This document shows, piece by piece, positions 56,608 through 64,000 of a stretch of 64,000 nucleotides of DNA; within the stretch, counting starts at the first letter, position 1; the number at the start of each line of letters is the position of its first letter. Below the pieces are notes generated by a model. That model saw only the letters and a list, made by a program, of their open reading frames with translations. It did not search any database and was not told the origin of the DNA. This stretch comes from Paenibacillus cellulosilyticus (lineage in GTDB: Bacteria > Bacillota > Bacilli > Paenibacillales > Paenibacillaceae): assembly GCF_003182255.1 (NCBI RefSeq), contig NZ_QGTQ01000001.1, forward strand, positions 1-64,000. The letters are read 5' to 3'. The position numbers and the translations under genes were made by a program.

Positions 56608-58134
56608 CTACTCCGTTAGTTCCTTCAGTTTCAGGCGATCAATTTTTCCATTGTTATTTCTCGGAAGCTGCTCTAGCCGCTTATAAATATGCGGTATCAT
56701 ATAATTCGGCAGTACGCGTCCGATATTGCTCCTGAAATCAACAACCGATATATCATTGTCAAATTCATAGTAGAAAATAATCTCTTTGGTAGCTTGGCTA
56801 TATACGACGCAACCGTTCTTCACCAATTTCAATGTATTGATAATCACATGTTCAATCTCGCCAAGTTCAATTCGATATCCAGAGTGCTTAATAATGGAAT
56901 CCTTGCGCCCCTTAAAGATGATTTCGCCTCTGTCATTTTCCAGAACAATATCCCCGGTTCGGTAAATCGTTTCAGGGTAACTATTATTTAATGGATTTTG
57001 AACAAAAGCTGCTGCCGTTTTTTCTGGGTTATTGTAGTATCCCATAGCTAGGGAGGTTCCCCTAACACACAATTCCCCTTCCTCATTCACACCACACAAC
57101 TTATCTTCCTCGTTCAGTATGAAAACATCGGTATTTTTACAAGCAATCCCGATTGGAATAGGTTCATCATCGGATAATTGTCTATCCGCAATATAATATG
57201 TACAATCCAAAGTAATCTCTATCGGTCCGTATAGGTTGATAAATTGTGCTTGTTTTAATTGTGTCCGCCAGTAATTGAATTGCTTGGTTGGAAATACCTC
57301 GCCAGCAAACCATACTGATTTCAGAGAAGACAACGGAATTCTAATCAATAGATCCATATTTGCTATATTGACCATGATCGTAGGCACCCAGAAAATATAC
57401 GTCACATGATGATCTTGCAGTAATTGCAATATGCGAGCAGGAAATGCCGCTAATCCTTCAGGCACAATAACGATTGTACTTCCAAGCGCCATTAACATGC
57501 ATAATTCAAAGCTGTATATATCAAAAACACTGGGAGACAGACTTCCGATAACTTCATTGTCACCAATGTCCGTCGTATGGATCGCCCACTCGGTGAAGTC
57601 GATAAAACTTCTGTGATTTAATACTACACCCTTCGGCACACCTGTCGATCCGGAAGTATTGATAATGCACAAAGGATCCGTATCTATTATCTTGCTCAAT
57701 CTATTATCAAGCACATCTTGTGAGTAAGTTTCGTTGTTAAGATCAATTTGATCCACATTCAGTATCTTATCACTAGGCCAAATATCATTGAGCTTATGGA
57801 TATGTTTATTATTGGTTATAATCAATTCCGGTTTAATTAACTCGATAATGTTGCTAATTCTTTGAACCGGCGTCTTTGTGTCCAAATTCATATAGGCGTT
57901 TCCACAATACATAATTGCTATATCTGATACAACCGTTTCAATTTGCTTGTCCAATAACACAGCAATCGGTTTACGAATGACTCCATCGATTACTCGGTTT
58001 ATGATATTGCTCATTTTTTTCGCATTCTCTGATAATTCAAAGAAGGAAATTTTTCGTTCCCCCTCGATAACAGCAGTATTATTCGGAACTCTTTCGGATG
58101 TAGCCTTTAAATAGTTTAATAGGTTTATATGCAA
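56608..58134 (-). CDS. Amino-acid-type adenylating enzyme (NRPS A-domain/DltA-like)
   Basis: Stand-alone ANL adenylation enzyme of about 509 residues, predicted to activate an amino acid and load it on one of the ACPs. Core motifs: A3 INTSGSTGVPKGVV (about 156-169), A4 FDIYSFE, A5 NLYGPIEITLD, A7 YRTGD, A8 FKGRKDSIIKHSGYRIELGE and A10 RNNNGKIDR with the catalytic Lys. The Asp of A4, which holds the alpha-amino group in amino-acid-activating domains, is present. In A5 the usual Thr of GPTE is Ile. A TTG start at 58134 sits 8 nt after AAGGAG and is preferred; the frame opens at GTG 58158. No carrier or condensation domain is fused. Confidence 0.88.
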   Translation of the reverse strand: MHINLLNYLKATSERVPNNTAVIEGERKISFFELSENAKKMSNIINRVIDGVIRKPIAVLLDKQIETVVSDIAIMYCGNAYMNLDTKTPVQRISNIIELIKPELIITNNKHIHKLNDIWPSDKILNVDQIDLNNETYSQDVLDNRLSKIIDTDPLCIINTSGSTGVPKGVVLNHRSFIDFTEWAIHTTDIGDNEVIGSLSPSVFDIYSFELCMLMALGSTIVIVPEGLAAFPARILQLLQDHHVTYIFWVPTIMVNIANMDLLIRIPLSSLKSVWFAGEVFPTKQFNYWRTQLKQAQFINLYGPIEITLDCTYYIADRQLSDDEPIPIGIACKNTDVFILNEEDKLCGVNEEGELCVRGTSLAMGYYNNPEKTAAAFVQNPLNNSYPETIYRTGDIVLENDRGEIIFKGRKDSIIKHSGYRIELGEIEHVIINTLKLVKNGCVVYSQATKEIIFYYEFDNDISVVDFRSNIGRVLPNYMIPHIYKRLEQLPRNNNGKIDRLKLKELTE

Positions 58135-58194
58135 AACATGAGCTCCTTTCTCAAACACATTACTCAGCTATCAAGAAGAGATCATTCATTACAT

Positions 58195-59055
58195 TTAGCA
58201 GGAAATAATTCGTTCGCCGTTTTTCCCTTTTGTATATTCATGAACTAAATCTGCTTCTGTATACGGTTGCTCCAAAAAGTAGTGAACATTCGTCTCTATT
58301 TTGTTTCTAATTTCTCGATAAGCATCCTCTTCGGAAATACACGTAATAGGTTTAATACCAATGTGAGTCTTTTGCAACAAGCCTTTTTCTAATAAATAAT
58401 CTTCGAAATAGTACGAACATGCCGGCTTAACACCCGCGCACCCCGCATACAAAATATACTCATCATCAAAATTGTTTCCACCTGCATCTATTACTGTTCC
58501 ATTAAAATGCATATCAAAACGATAAGGAACTCTCATTACATCTTCTAGATAATGAATATAGGTGAAGCATTCGCCTATTTCAGCACCCATAAAGAGGAAC
58601 TTCACATTGTCTTGTTGATGCAAGATATCATACGCACTGTTGATTCCAAGTGAGCTTTTACCAATGTTATCAAATAGATTGGCTTTATCCCCAACGGCGA
58701 TCATGGATAAAATGGGATCTAAAGAACGCACAACGTTTGGTTGATTCCTAATGTATTCATTCAATGCTCCCATTGATGTTCTGCTATTGTTCACATCATA
58801 TACTTCTTTGTTACAGAAGCTAAAAGTAAAAGAAGGGAACACCAGTGTGCCAACGTTTAATTGTTGCAGCACTTCATACAAATATCCTAAATATTTCTTT
58901 CTCTTTAACTCCGGATTTAAAGCACCAAATGCAACGTCTGTATGTACGAATAGGATATCACAGTCATGAGCACCTACTTGTTTCAGTTTATTTAAAATAT
59001 CATTAGTCGTATACCAGACTCCATTATTATCCTTGAATAGTCTTACATCGTTCAT
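58195..59055 (-). CDS. AAC(3)-fold N-acyltransferase
   Basis: 286 residues of the aminoglycoside 3-N-acetyltransferase superfamily. Seen: DILFVHTDVAFGALNPEL (about 34-51), GTLVFPSFTFSF, TSMGALNEYIRNQPNVVRSL (about 93-112), IGECFTYIHYLEDVM (about 165-179) and the final VHEYTKGKNGER. Where AAC(3) enzymes carry RS-x-HP, this has RSLDP, so a conserved His is Asp. In a cluster with ACPs, acylation of a sugar or other amine from a carrier-bound donor is more likely than antibiotic resistance. GGAGG lies 6 nt before the ATG, which overlaps the SDR stop by 4 nt. Confidence 0.88.
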   Translation of the reverse strand: MNDVRLFKDNNGVWYTTNDILNKLKQVGAHDCDILFVHTDVAFGALNPELKRKKYLGYLYEVLQQLNVGTLVFPSFTFSFCNKEVYDVNNSRTSMGALNEYIRNQPNVVRSLDPILSMIAVGDKANLFDNIGKSSLGINSAYDILHQQDNVKFLFMGAEIGECFTYIHYLEDVMRVPYRFDMHFNGTVIDAGGNNFDDEYILYAGCAGVKPACSYYFEDYLLEKGLLQKTHIGIKPITCISEEDAYREIRNKIETNVHYFLEQPYTEADLVHEYTKGKNGERIISC

Positions 59056-59804
59056 AGGAATCCTCCATCTGCATACATGTTTCTACCCGTAATAAATTTA
59101 GCCATATCACTCAACAAAAATGCACATACACTTGCAATATCATTAGGCTCACCCAGCCCGAGCAACGATTGTTCTATCACTTTATTTAAATTTTCTTCAT
59201 TAGAATATTCTTTAAGTGTTTCTTGCACCATCTCTGTCATGACATTACCTGCAAGTACTCCATTAACTCGTATTTCTTTTTTGGCTAATTCGAATGCCAA
59301 GCTTGTTACAGCAGCATTCATTGCTGCCTTGGAAGCAATATATCCTGTCTCATACGCGCGTGGTTGTACAGATAATATTGAAGAAATACTGACAATGCTG
59401 CCCCCGTTCGAGAATTTCTTTTTGGCATATTGTCTAACGAGTTCAATAAAAGGATAAAAATTAGTTTCCATCACTTCAGATATTCGTTTTCTGCTAAGGC
59501 TCTGCAAAGGCATTACATATGGAATCCCCGCGCAATGCACCATTCCGTTCAGCTTTGTTCCATCTTGAACCATCTGTTCGAAGAAGCGGCTCAAATCTTC
59601 TTCTTTGGCGAGATCTATAACAATAATCTGATGATTGTCACCAGTTAATTGCAGCATCGTTTCATTTAATCGTTCTTCATTACGACCACTCACAATAATC
59701 TGAGCACCGAGTTTGGATAAATAAATTGCCGTTGCTCTTCCAATGCCAGACGATGCTCCTGTAACAAGTATTTTTTTATCAGAGAAATCAAGCGGATTTA
59801 ACAT
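59052..59804 (-). CDS. Short-chain dehydrogenase/reductase (FabG-like)
   Basis: NAD(P)-dependent oxidoreductase. Start MLNPLDFSDKKILVTGASSG at 59804, since GGGAG lies 7 nt upstream; the frame extends to 59825. 250 residues: TGASSGIGRA cofactor loop (about 15-24), VHCAGIP in place of NNAG, SISSILS with the catalytic Ser, and YIASKAAMNA with Tyr and Lys. The end FITGRNMYADGGFL is FabG-like. Together with KAS III and ACP this supplies the reduction step of a short acyl chain, or it oxidises a sugar. First gene after the promoter at 59854. Confidence 0.92.
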   Translation of the reverse strand: MLNPLDFSDKKILVTGASSGIGRATAIYLSKLGAQIIVSGRNEERLNETMLQLTGDNHQIIVIDLAKEEDLSRFFEQMVQDGTKLNGMVHCAGIPYVMPLQSLSRKRISEVMETNFYPFIELVRQYAKKKFSNGGSIVSISSILSVQPRAYETGYIASKAAMNAAVTSLAFELAKKEIRVNGVLAGNVMTEMVQETLKEYSNEENLNKVIEQSLLGLGEPNDIASVCAFLLSDMAKFITGRNMYADGGFL

Positions 59805-59853
59805 TGTTGCTCTCCCTAGTTTCACAATTATTAATATACCTACTCCTTACTTT

Positions 59854-59881
59854 AGTATACACTGCCCCCTTCATCCATCAA
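59854..59881 (-). promoter_or_regulatory. Promoter of the SDR-to-MBL operon
   Basis: Minus strand has TTGATG (59876-59881), a 16-nt spacer and TATACT (59854-59859), about 50 bp before the SDR start. It implies that seven genes are transcribed separately from the leading ACP gene. Confidence 0.6.
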
Positions 59882-59958
59882 CCCCGATCCCGCTGTTTCT
59901 ATATGCATATCAAACCGTTTATGTCTTGCCTACAACGATAAGCACGGTTTCGGTCATT

Positions 59959-59998
59959 AATAAAGGGTGGATTTTCTCGGATAATCCACCCTTTACTA
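59959..59998. terminator. Terminator after ACP copy 1
   Basis: Perfect 12-bp stem AAAGGGTGGATT and AATCCACCCTTT (59962-59973, 59983-59994). On the minus strand TTTATTAATG and on the plus strand TTTACTATT follow, so it could work both ways but the T-runs are moderate. It separates the ACP gene at 60038 from the SDR operon. Confidence 0.75.
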
Positions 59999-60037
59999 TT
60001 ATTCATATTCTCTTAAACCACAGAGGGTTAATTCCCC

Positions 60038-60256
60038 TTACTCCATGATATTAATAATATCCTGAACAGTTTTAAGCTCCTTAATTATCGCCCCAGATAT
60101 TGTTTTATCAAAATGTTCATCCACTAGAGCAATCAAAGAAATGGCCGCAACTGAGTCCCAATCTGGCAATGAATCTAGCAGTGTTGTGACCTCCAACGAG
60201 CCTTGATCAAGATCCAACATATCCTCTAGCAAATTTATTTTTGTTTGCAAATCCAT
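60038..60256 (-). CDS. Acyl carrier protein (cluster copy 1)
   Basis: 72 residues. The phosphopantetheine serine is in LPDWDSVAAISLIALVDEHF (Ser at about residue 34); the W-D-S form is seen in carrier proteins outside fatty acid synthesis. It differs clearly from the other ACP at 55538-55768, so two distinct carriers serve the pathway. GGGAGG lies 9 nt before the ATG. It has its own terminator and leads the cluster. A promoter is likely in the A/T-rich 60257-60400 but could not be fixed. Confidence 0.9.
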   Translation of the reverse strand: MDLQTKINLLEDMLDLDQGSLEVTTLLDSLPDWDSVAAISLIALVDEHFDKTISGAIIKELKTVQDIINIME

Positions 60257-60400
60257 AGTGATGTTCCTCCCAAGGGTATCTAGTAAACGATTTCTCTTTA
60301 TATTTCATTATCGACAAGAAAAATAAATAATTGAATACTTTTCGGCGAATCAAAATTTTCAATATAAGGAAAAGGCATCGAATGATCATGTACCTACACT

Positions 60401-60444
60401 AAAAAAAGACCTCAAACCCCACTACACCGCAGTGGAATTTGAGG
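60401..60444 (-). terminator. Terminator of secA-prfB
   Basis: Arms CCTCAAA-CCACT and AGTGG-TTTGAGG (60410-60422, 60431-60444); on the minus strand seven T's follow. It marks the border between prfB and the biosynthetic cluster. Confidence 0.92.
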
Positions 60445-60449
60445 CCCTT

Positions 60450-61557
60450 CTACTCCTGCCGAATCTGGCTGCGCAGGTATCCATCGATGAATGCATTCAA
60501 ATCGCCGTCCATTACGGCGCCGACGTTACCGGTCTCCACGCCTGTACGGTGGTCTTTCACCATGCTGTACGGATGGAAAACATAAGAACGAATCTGGCTG
60601 CCCCATGCGATGTCGGATTGCTCACCGCGAATCTCAGCGAGCTGCTTCTGCTGCTCTTCGATCTTCTGCTCATATAGCTTGGAGCGCAGCATCTTCATCG
60701 CTTGCTCTCGGTTCTGAATCTGCGAACGCTGCGTTTGGCAGGACACGACGATGCCGGTCGGTATATGCGTAATACGAATGGCGGATTCCGTCTTATTGAT
60801 ATGCTGACCGCCTGCGCCGCTGGCACGATACGTATCTACCTTGAGATCCTCTGTACGAATCTCGATCTCGATGTCGTCATCGATTTCCGGCATTACGTCA
60901 CACGAGACGAATGAGGTATGACGACGTCCAGATGCATCGAACGGCGAAATACGAACGAGCCGATGCACGCCCTTCTCCGCTTTCAGATAGCCATAAGCAT
61001 TGTAGCCCTTAACCGAGATCGTAACGCTCTTGATTCCCGCTTCGTCACCATCCAAGTAGTCGAGCAGTTCAATCTTGAAGCCGCTTTTCTCTGCCCAACG
61101 CGTATACATCCGGTACAGCATTTGCGCCCAATCCTGAGACTCGGTACCTCCTGCACCCGGATGCAGCTCCAGAATGGCATTCAGCTTGTCATACGGCTGA
61201 TTGAGCAGCAGCGTCAGCTCGAATTCGCCAATACGATCGACGAGCGACTGTACGCCCTGTACAAGCTCTGCTTCAAGCGCTTCATCGCCTTCCTCTTCTG
61301 CCAACTCCAGCATCGTCGCAAGGTCTTCATGGTCCGTCTCGAGCTTCTCATACTTCTCTACAGTCGATTTGACTGCGTTCAGTTCCGCGATGACAGACTG
61401 TGCTTTATCATTATCATCCCAAAAGTCCGGCGCCGTCATCTTCTCCTCGAAGTTGGCGATCATCTCCTGCTTCAGATCGAAGTCAAAGAGACCCCCTGAG
61501 CTCTTGGAGTCGCTTCGCCATCTCACGCAGGTCTTGCTTGACCTTAATGTCTATCAT
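60450..61557 (-). CDS. prfB: Peptide chain release factor 2 (programmed +1 frameshift)
   Basis: Releases chains at UGA and UAA. The gene starts at ATG 61557 (GAGGTG upstream), runs 24 codons ([20 protein letters not shown], then RGSL) and meets an in-frame TGA at 61483-61485. Skipping base 61485 moves to the second frame ([12 protein letters not shown]...) for 344 more residues, total about 368, normal for RF2. The body has RF2's SPF tripeptide in [10 protein letters not shown] and the catalytic GGQ in [14 protein letters not shown] frame caller that starts at 61526 reports a false N-terminus. It follows secA, as in Bacillus. Confidence 0.96.
61483..61497 (-). promoter_or_regulatory. Recoding site for prfB autoregulation
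   Basis: Minus strand reads AGGGGG-TCT-CTT-TGA followed by C. The Shine-Dalgarno-like AGGGGG, three bases, slippery CTT and slow UGA-C stop are the known RF2 frameshift signal. Low RF2 slows termination at UGA, allowing the +1 shift that makes more RF2. Confidence 0.96.
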
Positions 61558-61773
61558 GGTTCGCTTCACCTCAAAATCATTGTTTCCATGCAATGCTACA
61601 AGCTATGCCTTGCATCGAACGGATGTGAACAGAGGCGGAGCGCGCGATTGATGCTCTGCACGTCCGCCATCTGTTCCATACTGTTATATCGTGTTAATGA
61701 TTCACAGCTTAAATCATTGCAGCCATTAAGCTTACGTCTCATTAACCTTTATGGTCGTTAATACTTATTGGTA

Positions 61774-64000
61774 TTAGGCTTTACCGTGGCAAAGCTTATA
61801 CTTCTTACCGCTGCCGCAAGGACACGGATCGTTCCGACCGATACGGTCTTCTTCATCCTTCTTCACCGGACGCTTCTCTGCTGGTTCACCGCTGCCGCCC
61901 GATTCCGTCTGGCCCTTCGCAACCTCTTGACGCTCAAGGTTGTTCTCGACATGCGCCTTCATAATATACTTCGTGATTTCTTCTTGAATGTTCTCGATCA
62001 TCTCTTGGAACATCTCGAAGCCTTCGAATTGGTACTCACGAAGCGGATCTGTACCGCCGTATGCACGAAGGTGGATACCTTGACGAAGCTGATCCATTGC
62101 GTCGATATGGTCCATCCACTTCGAGTCTACTGCACGAAGCACGACAACCTTCTCGAACTCACGCATCGTCTCTGCACCGATTTGCTCTTCACGCTCATCG
62201 TACAGCTTCTCAACTTTGCTGTAGAGCAGGTCGATGATTTCTTCTTTCTCCTTGCCCCATAGCTCTTCCTTCGTTAACGTACCCTCTTGGAGCAGGTTGC
62301 CATGCGCATAGTCAACGATTGCCTGCAGATCCCATTCCTCTGGAATGTCGCCTTCACAATGTGCAGTAACAATTCGCTCAATTACTGGCTTGATCATTTC
62401 AACGACGATGAGGCGAATGTTCTCCGACTCCAGCACTTCACGGCGCTGCTTGTAGATGATTTCACGTTGCTGGTTCATCACGTCGTCGTACTGCAGGACT
62501 ACTTTACGCATATCGAAGTTGTTGCCTTCCACGCGCTTCTGAGCAGATTCAACTGCACGAGAAATCATGCGGCTTTCGATTGGCTGATCTTCATCGAAAC
62601 CAAGGCGCTCCATCATGCCCATGATGTTCTCTGCACCGAAACGGCGCATCAGTTCATCTTCAAGAGACAGATAGAACTGCGAGGAACCTGGGTCACCTTG
62701 ACGGCCAGCACGACCGCGCAGCTGGTTATCGATCCGGCGGCTCTCATGGCGCTCCGTACCGATAATATGAAGACCACCTAAAGCATCAACGCCCTCGCCA
62801 AGCAAAATATCGGTACCACGACCGGCCATGTTCGTTGCGATCGTAACCGAGCCTGCTTGACCAGCATGCGAGATGATCTCTGCTTCTTCCGCATGGTACT
62901 TCGCGTTAAGCACTTTGTGCTGAACGCCGCGCTTCTTCAGCATCTCCGATACGCGCTCAGAGTTCTCGATCGAAACGGTACCGACGAGGACCGGCTGGTT
63001 GTTCGCGTGGCGTTTGACGATTTCCTCGACAACCGCCTTGAACTTGCCGTTCTCCGATTTGTACACGACATCCGGCGTATCCTTACGGATATTCGTCCGG
63101 TTCGTCGGAATTTGAACGACCTCGAGGCCGTAAATTTTCTTGAACTCTTCTTCCTCTGTCTTCGCCGTACCGGTCATGCCGGCCAGCTTGCGGTACATAC
63201 GGAAGTAGTTCTGGAACGTAATCGTCGCGAGCGTCATGCTCTCGTTCTGAACTTTGATCTGCTCTTTCGCTTCAATCGCTTGGTGCAGACCATCGCTATA
63301 ACGACGACCAGCCATCAGACGGCCCGTGAATTCGTCGACGATAACAACTTCTTCATCCTGAACGACGTAGTCAACGTCGCGCTTCATAATATTATGCGCT
63401 TTGAGCGCTTGTTGGATATGATGGTTAAGCAGAACGTTCGCATGGTCGAACAGGTTCTCGATAGCGAATGCTTTCTCCGTCTTCTCAACGCCTGCTTCTG
63501 TCAGCGTAACGTTACGCAGCTTGATATCGATCGTGAAGTCCTCTTCCGGCTTCAGACGCGAAACGAAACGATCCGCTGCAAAATACATTTCCGTCGATTT
63601 CGCAGCTTGACCGGAAATAATAAGCGGTGTTCTTGCTTCGTCGACGAGGATGGAGTCCACTTCGTCAATGATGGCGAAGTAAAGCGGACGTTGAACCATT
63701 TGTTCCTTATAAAGAACCATATTATCGCGCAAATAGTCAAAGCCAAACTCATTATTCGTACCGTACGTAATATCACAAGCGTATGCTTCTTGCTTCTGTG
63801 AATGCGACAGACCATGCAGGTTACAGCCAACCGTCAAGCCAAGGAACTCGTAAACTTGACCCATGAGCCCGCTGTCACGCTGAGCCAAGTAATCGTTGAC
63901 CGTAATAACGTGAACGCCTCTGCCGAGCAGCGCATTCAAATAAACCGGAAGTGTACCGACGAGTGTTTTACCTTCACCGGTTTTCATCTCCGAGATTTTA
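61774..64000 (-). CDS. secA: Protein translocase ATPase SecA (partial, N-terminus outside window)
   Basis: Motor of the Sec pathway. The window holds about the last 741 residues; the frame is open to the right edge, so the true start is beyond 64000. Walker A is at the edge ([10 protein letters not shown]), followed by NDYLAQRDS, the DEAD-type box in [33 protein letters not shown], and [20 protein letters not shown]. The C-terminus has the zinc-binding SecB-type tail [17 protein letters not shown]. The 216-bp gap to prfB has no evident terminator, in line with co-transcription. Confidence 0.98.
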   Translation of the reverse strand, partial: KISEMKTGEGKTLVGTLPVYLNALLGRGVHVITVNDYLAQRDSGLMGQVYEFLGLTVGCNLHGLSHSQKQEAYACDITYGTNNEFGFDYLRDNMVLYKEQMVQRPLYFAIIDEVDSILVDEARTPLIISGQAAKSTEMYFAADRFVSRLKPEEDFTIDIKLRNVTLTEAGVEKTEKAFAIENLFDHANVLLNHHIQQALKAHNIMKRDVDYVVQDEEVVIVDEFTGRLMAGRRYSDGLHQAIEAKEQIKVQNESMTLATITFQNYFRMYRKLAGMTGTAKTEEEEFKKIYGLEVVQIPTNRTNIRKDTPDVVYKSENGKFKAVVEEIVKRHANNQPVLVGTVSIENSERVSEMLKKRGVQHKVLNAKYHAEEAEIISHAGQAGSVTIATNMAGRGTDILLGEGVDALGGLHIIGTERHESRRIDNQLRGRAGRQGDPGSSQFYLSLEDELMRRFGAENIMGMMERLGFDEDQPIESRMISRAVESAQKRVEGNNFDMRKVVLQYDDVMNQQREIIYKQRREVLESENIRLIVVEMIKPVIERIVTAHCEGDIPEEWDLQAIVDYAHGNLLQEGTLTKEELWGKEKEEIIDLLYSKVEKLYDEREEQIGAETMREFEKVVVLRAVDSKWMDHIDAMDQLRQGIHLRAYGGTDPLREYQFEGFEMFQEMIENIQEEITKYIMKAHVENNLERQEVAKGQTESGGSGEPAEKRPVKKDEEDRIGRNDPCPCGSGKKYKLCHGKA

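Noticed and set aside
58195-59055. AAC(3)-like gene as an aminoglycoside resistance gene
   Set aside because: Embedded in a carrier-protein biosynthetic operon and with an altered RS-x-HP motif.
60207-60389. 60-codon minus-strand frame with a hydrophobic start
   Set aside because: Overlaps the ACP gene in another frame, includes its leader and has no binding site; ACP is clearly the real gene.

Overview
The window is a stretch of a spore-forming Gram-positive chromosome, most likely Paenibacillaceae (Paenibacillus or a close relative). This rests on the 16S rRNA 5' end, a GerA-type germinant receptor operon, a GerQ-like coat protein, a protein with a copper amine oxidase N-terminal repeat, the pcrB-pcrA-ligA and ftsEX/ctpB/minJ gene orders, and Bacillus-type LexA boxes. 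Nearly every gene is on the minus strand, so most operons read right to left. No tool or database was used; family names come from motifs read by eye.

Layout: 1-600 is the 5' end of a 16S gene with two tandem rRNA promoters. 609-6209 is pcrB-pcrA-ligA (lipid ether synthesis, helicase, DNA ligase). 6322-11674 is a germinant receptor operon, gerB-gerA-gerB-gerC plus a small membrane protein. 11818-19017 holds a U32 peptidase-family protein, a copper-amine-oxidase-N-like secreted protein, an HtrA-type protease and a plus-strand TIM-barrel isomerase. 19018-20700 has repeats, a small membrane protein, a GerQ-like coat protein and a VOC pseudogene. 20701-25661 is uvrB-uvrA behind a LexA box. 25995-32144 has marR-MMPL transporter and an alpha-galactosidase. 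32500-38637 is a cell-division/wall cluster: ftsE, ftsX, an EnvC-like M23 protein, a CtpB-like S41 protease and a MinJ-like PDZ protein. VanW and an ABC-F protein follow. 42737-43840 is a gene-poor stretch that hides a 27-residue holin-like toxin gene with a LexA box on its promoter. 43851-52545 is the arginine operon argCJBDFGH. YitT follows. 53819-60256 is an AT-richer eight-gene biosynthetic cluster: two acyl carrier proteins, an amino-acid-type adenylation enzyme, a KAS III, an SDR, an AAC(3)-fold acyltransferase, a GNAT and an MBL-fold hydrolase. The right end is secA-prfB; prfB needs a programmed +1 frameshift.

Most notable: (1) the SOS-linked small toxin at 43594-43677; (2) the aminoacyl-carrier-protein cluster at 53.8-60.3 kb, inserted between housekeeping genes; (3) a 178-bp palindromic repeat present twice, each time just upstream of a gene's ribosome binding site; (4) a second, GC-rich repeat family in inverted orientation at 19.1 and 32.2 kb; (5) an array of hairpins at 40.7-40.9 kb. 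No tRNA, CRISPR array, transposase or phage gene was seen.
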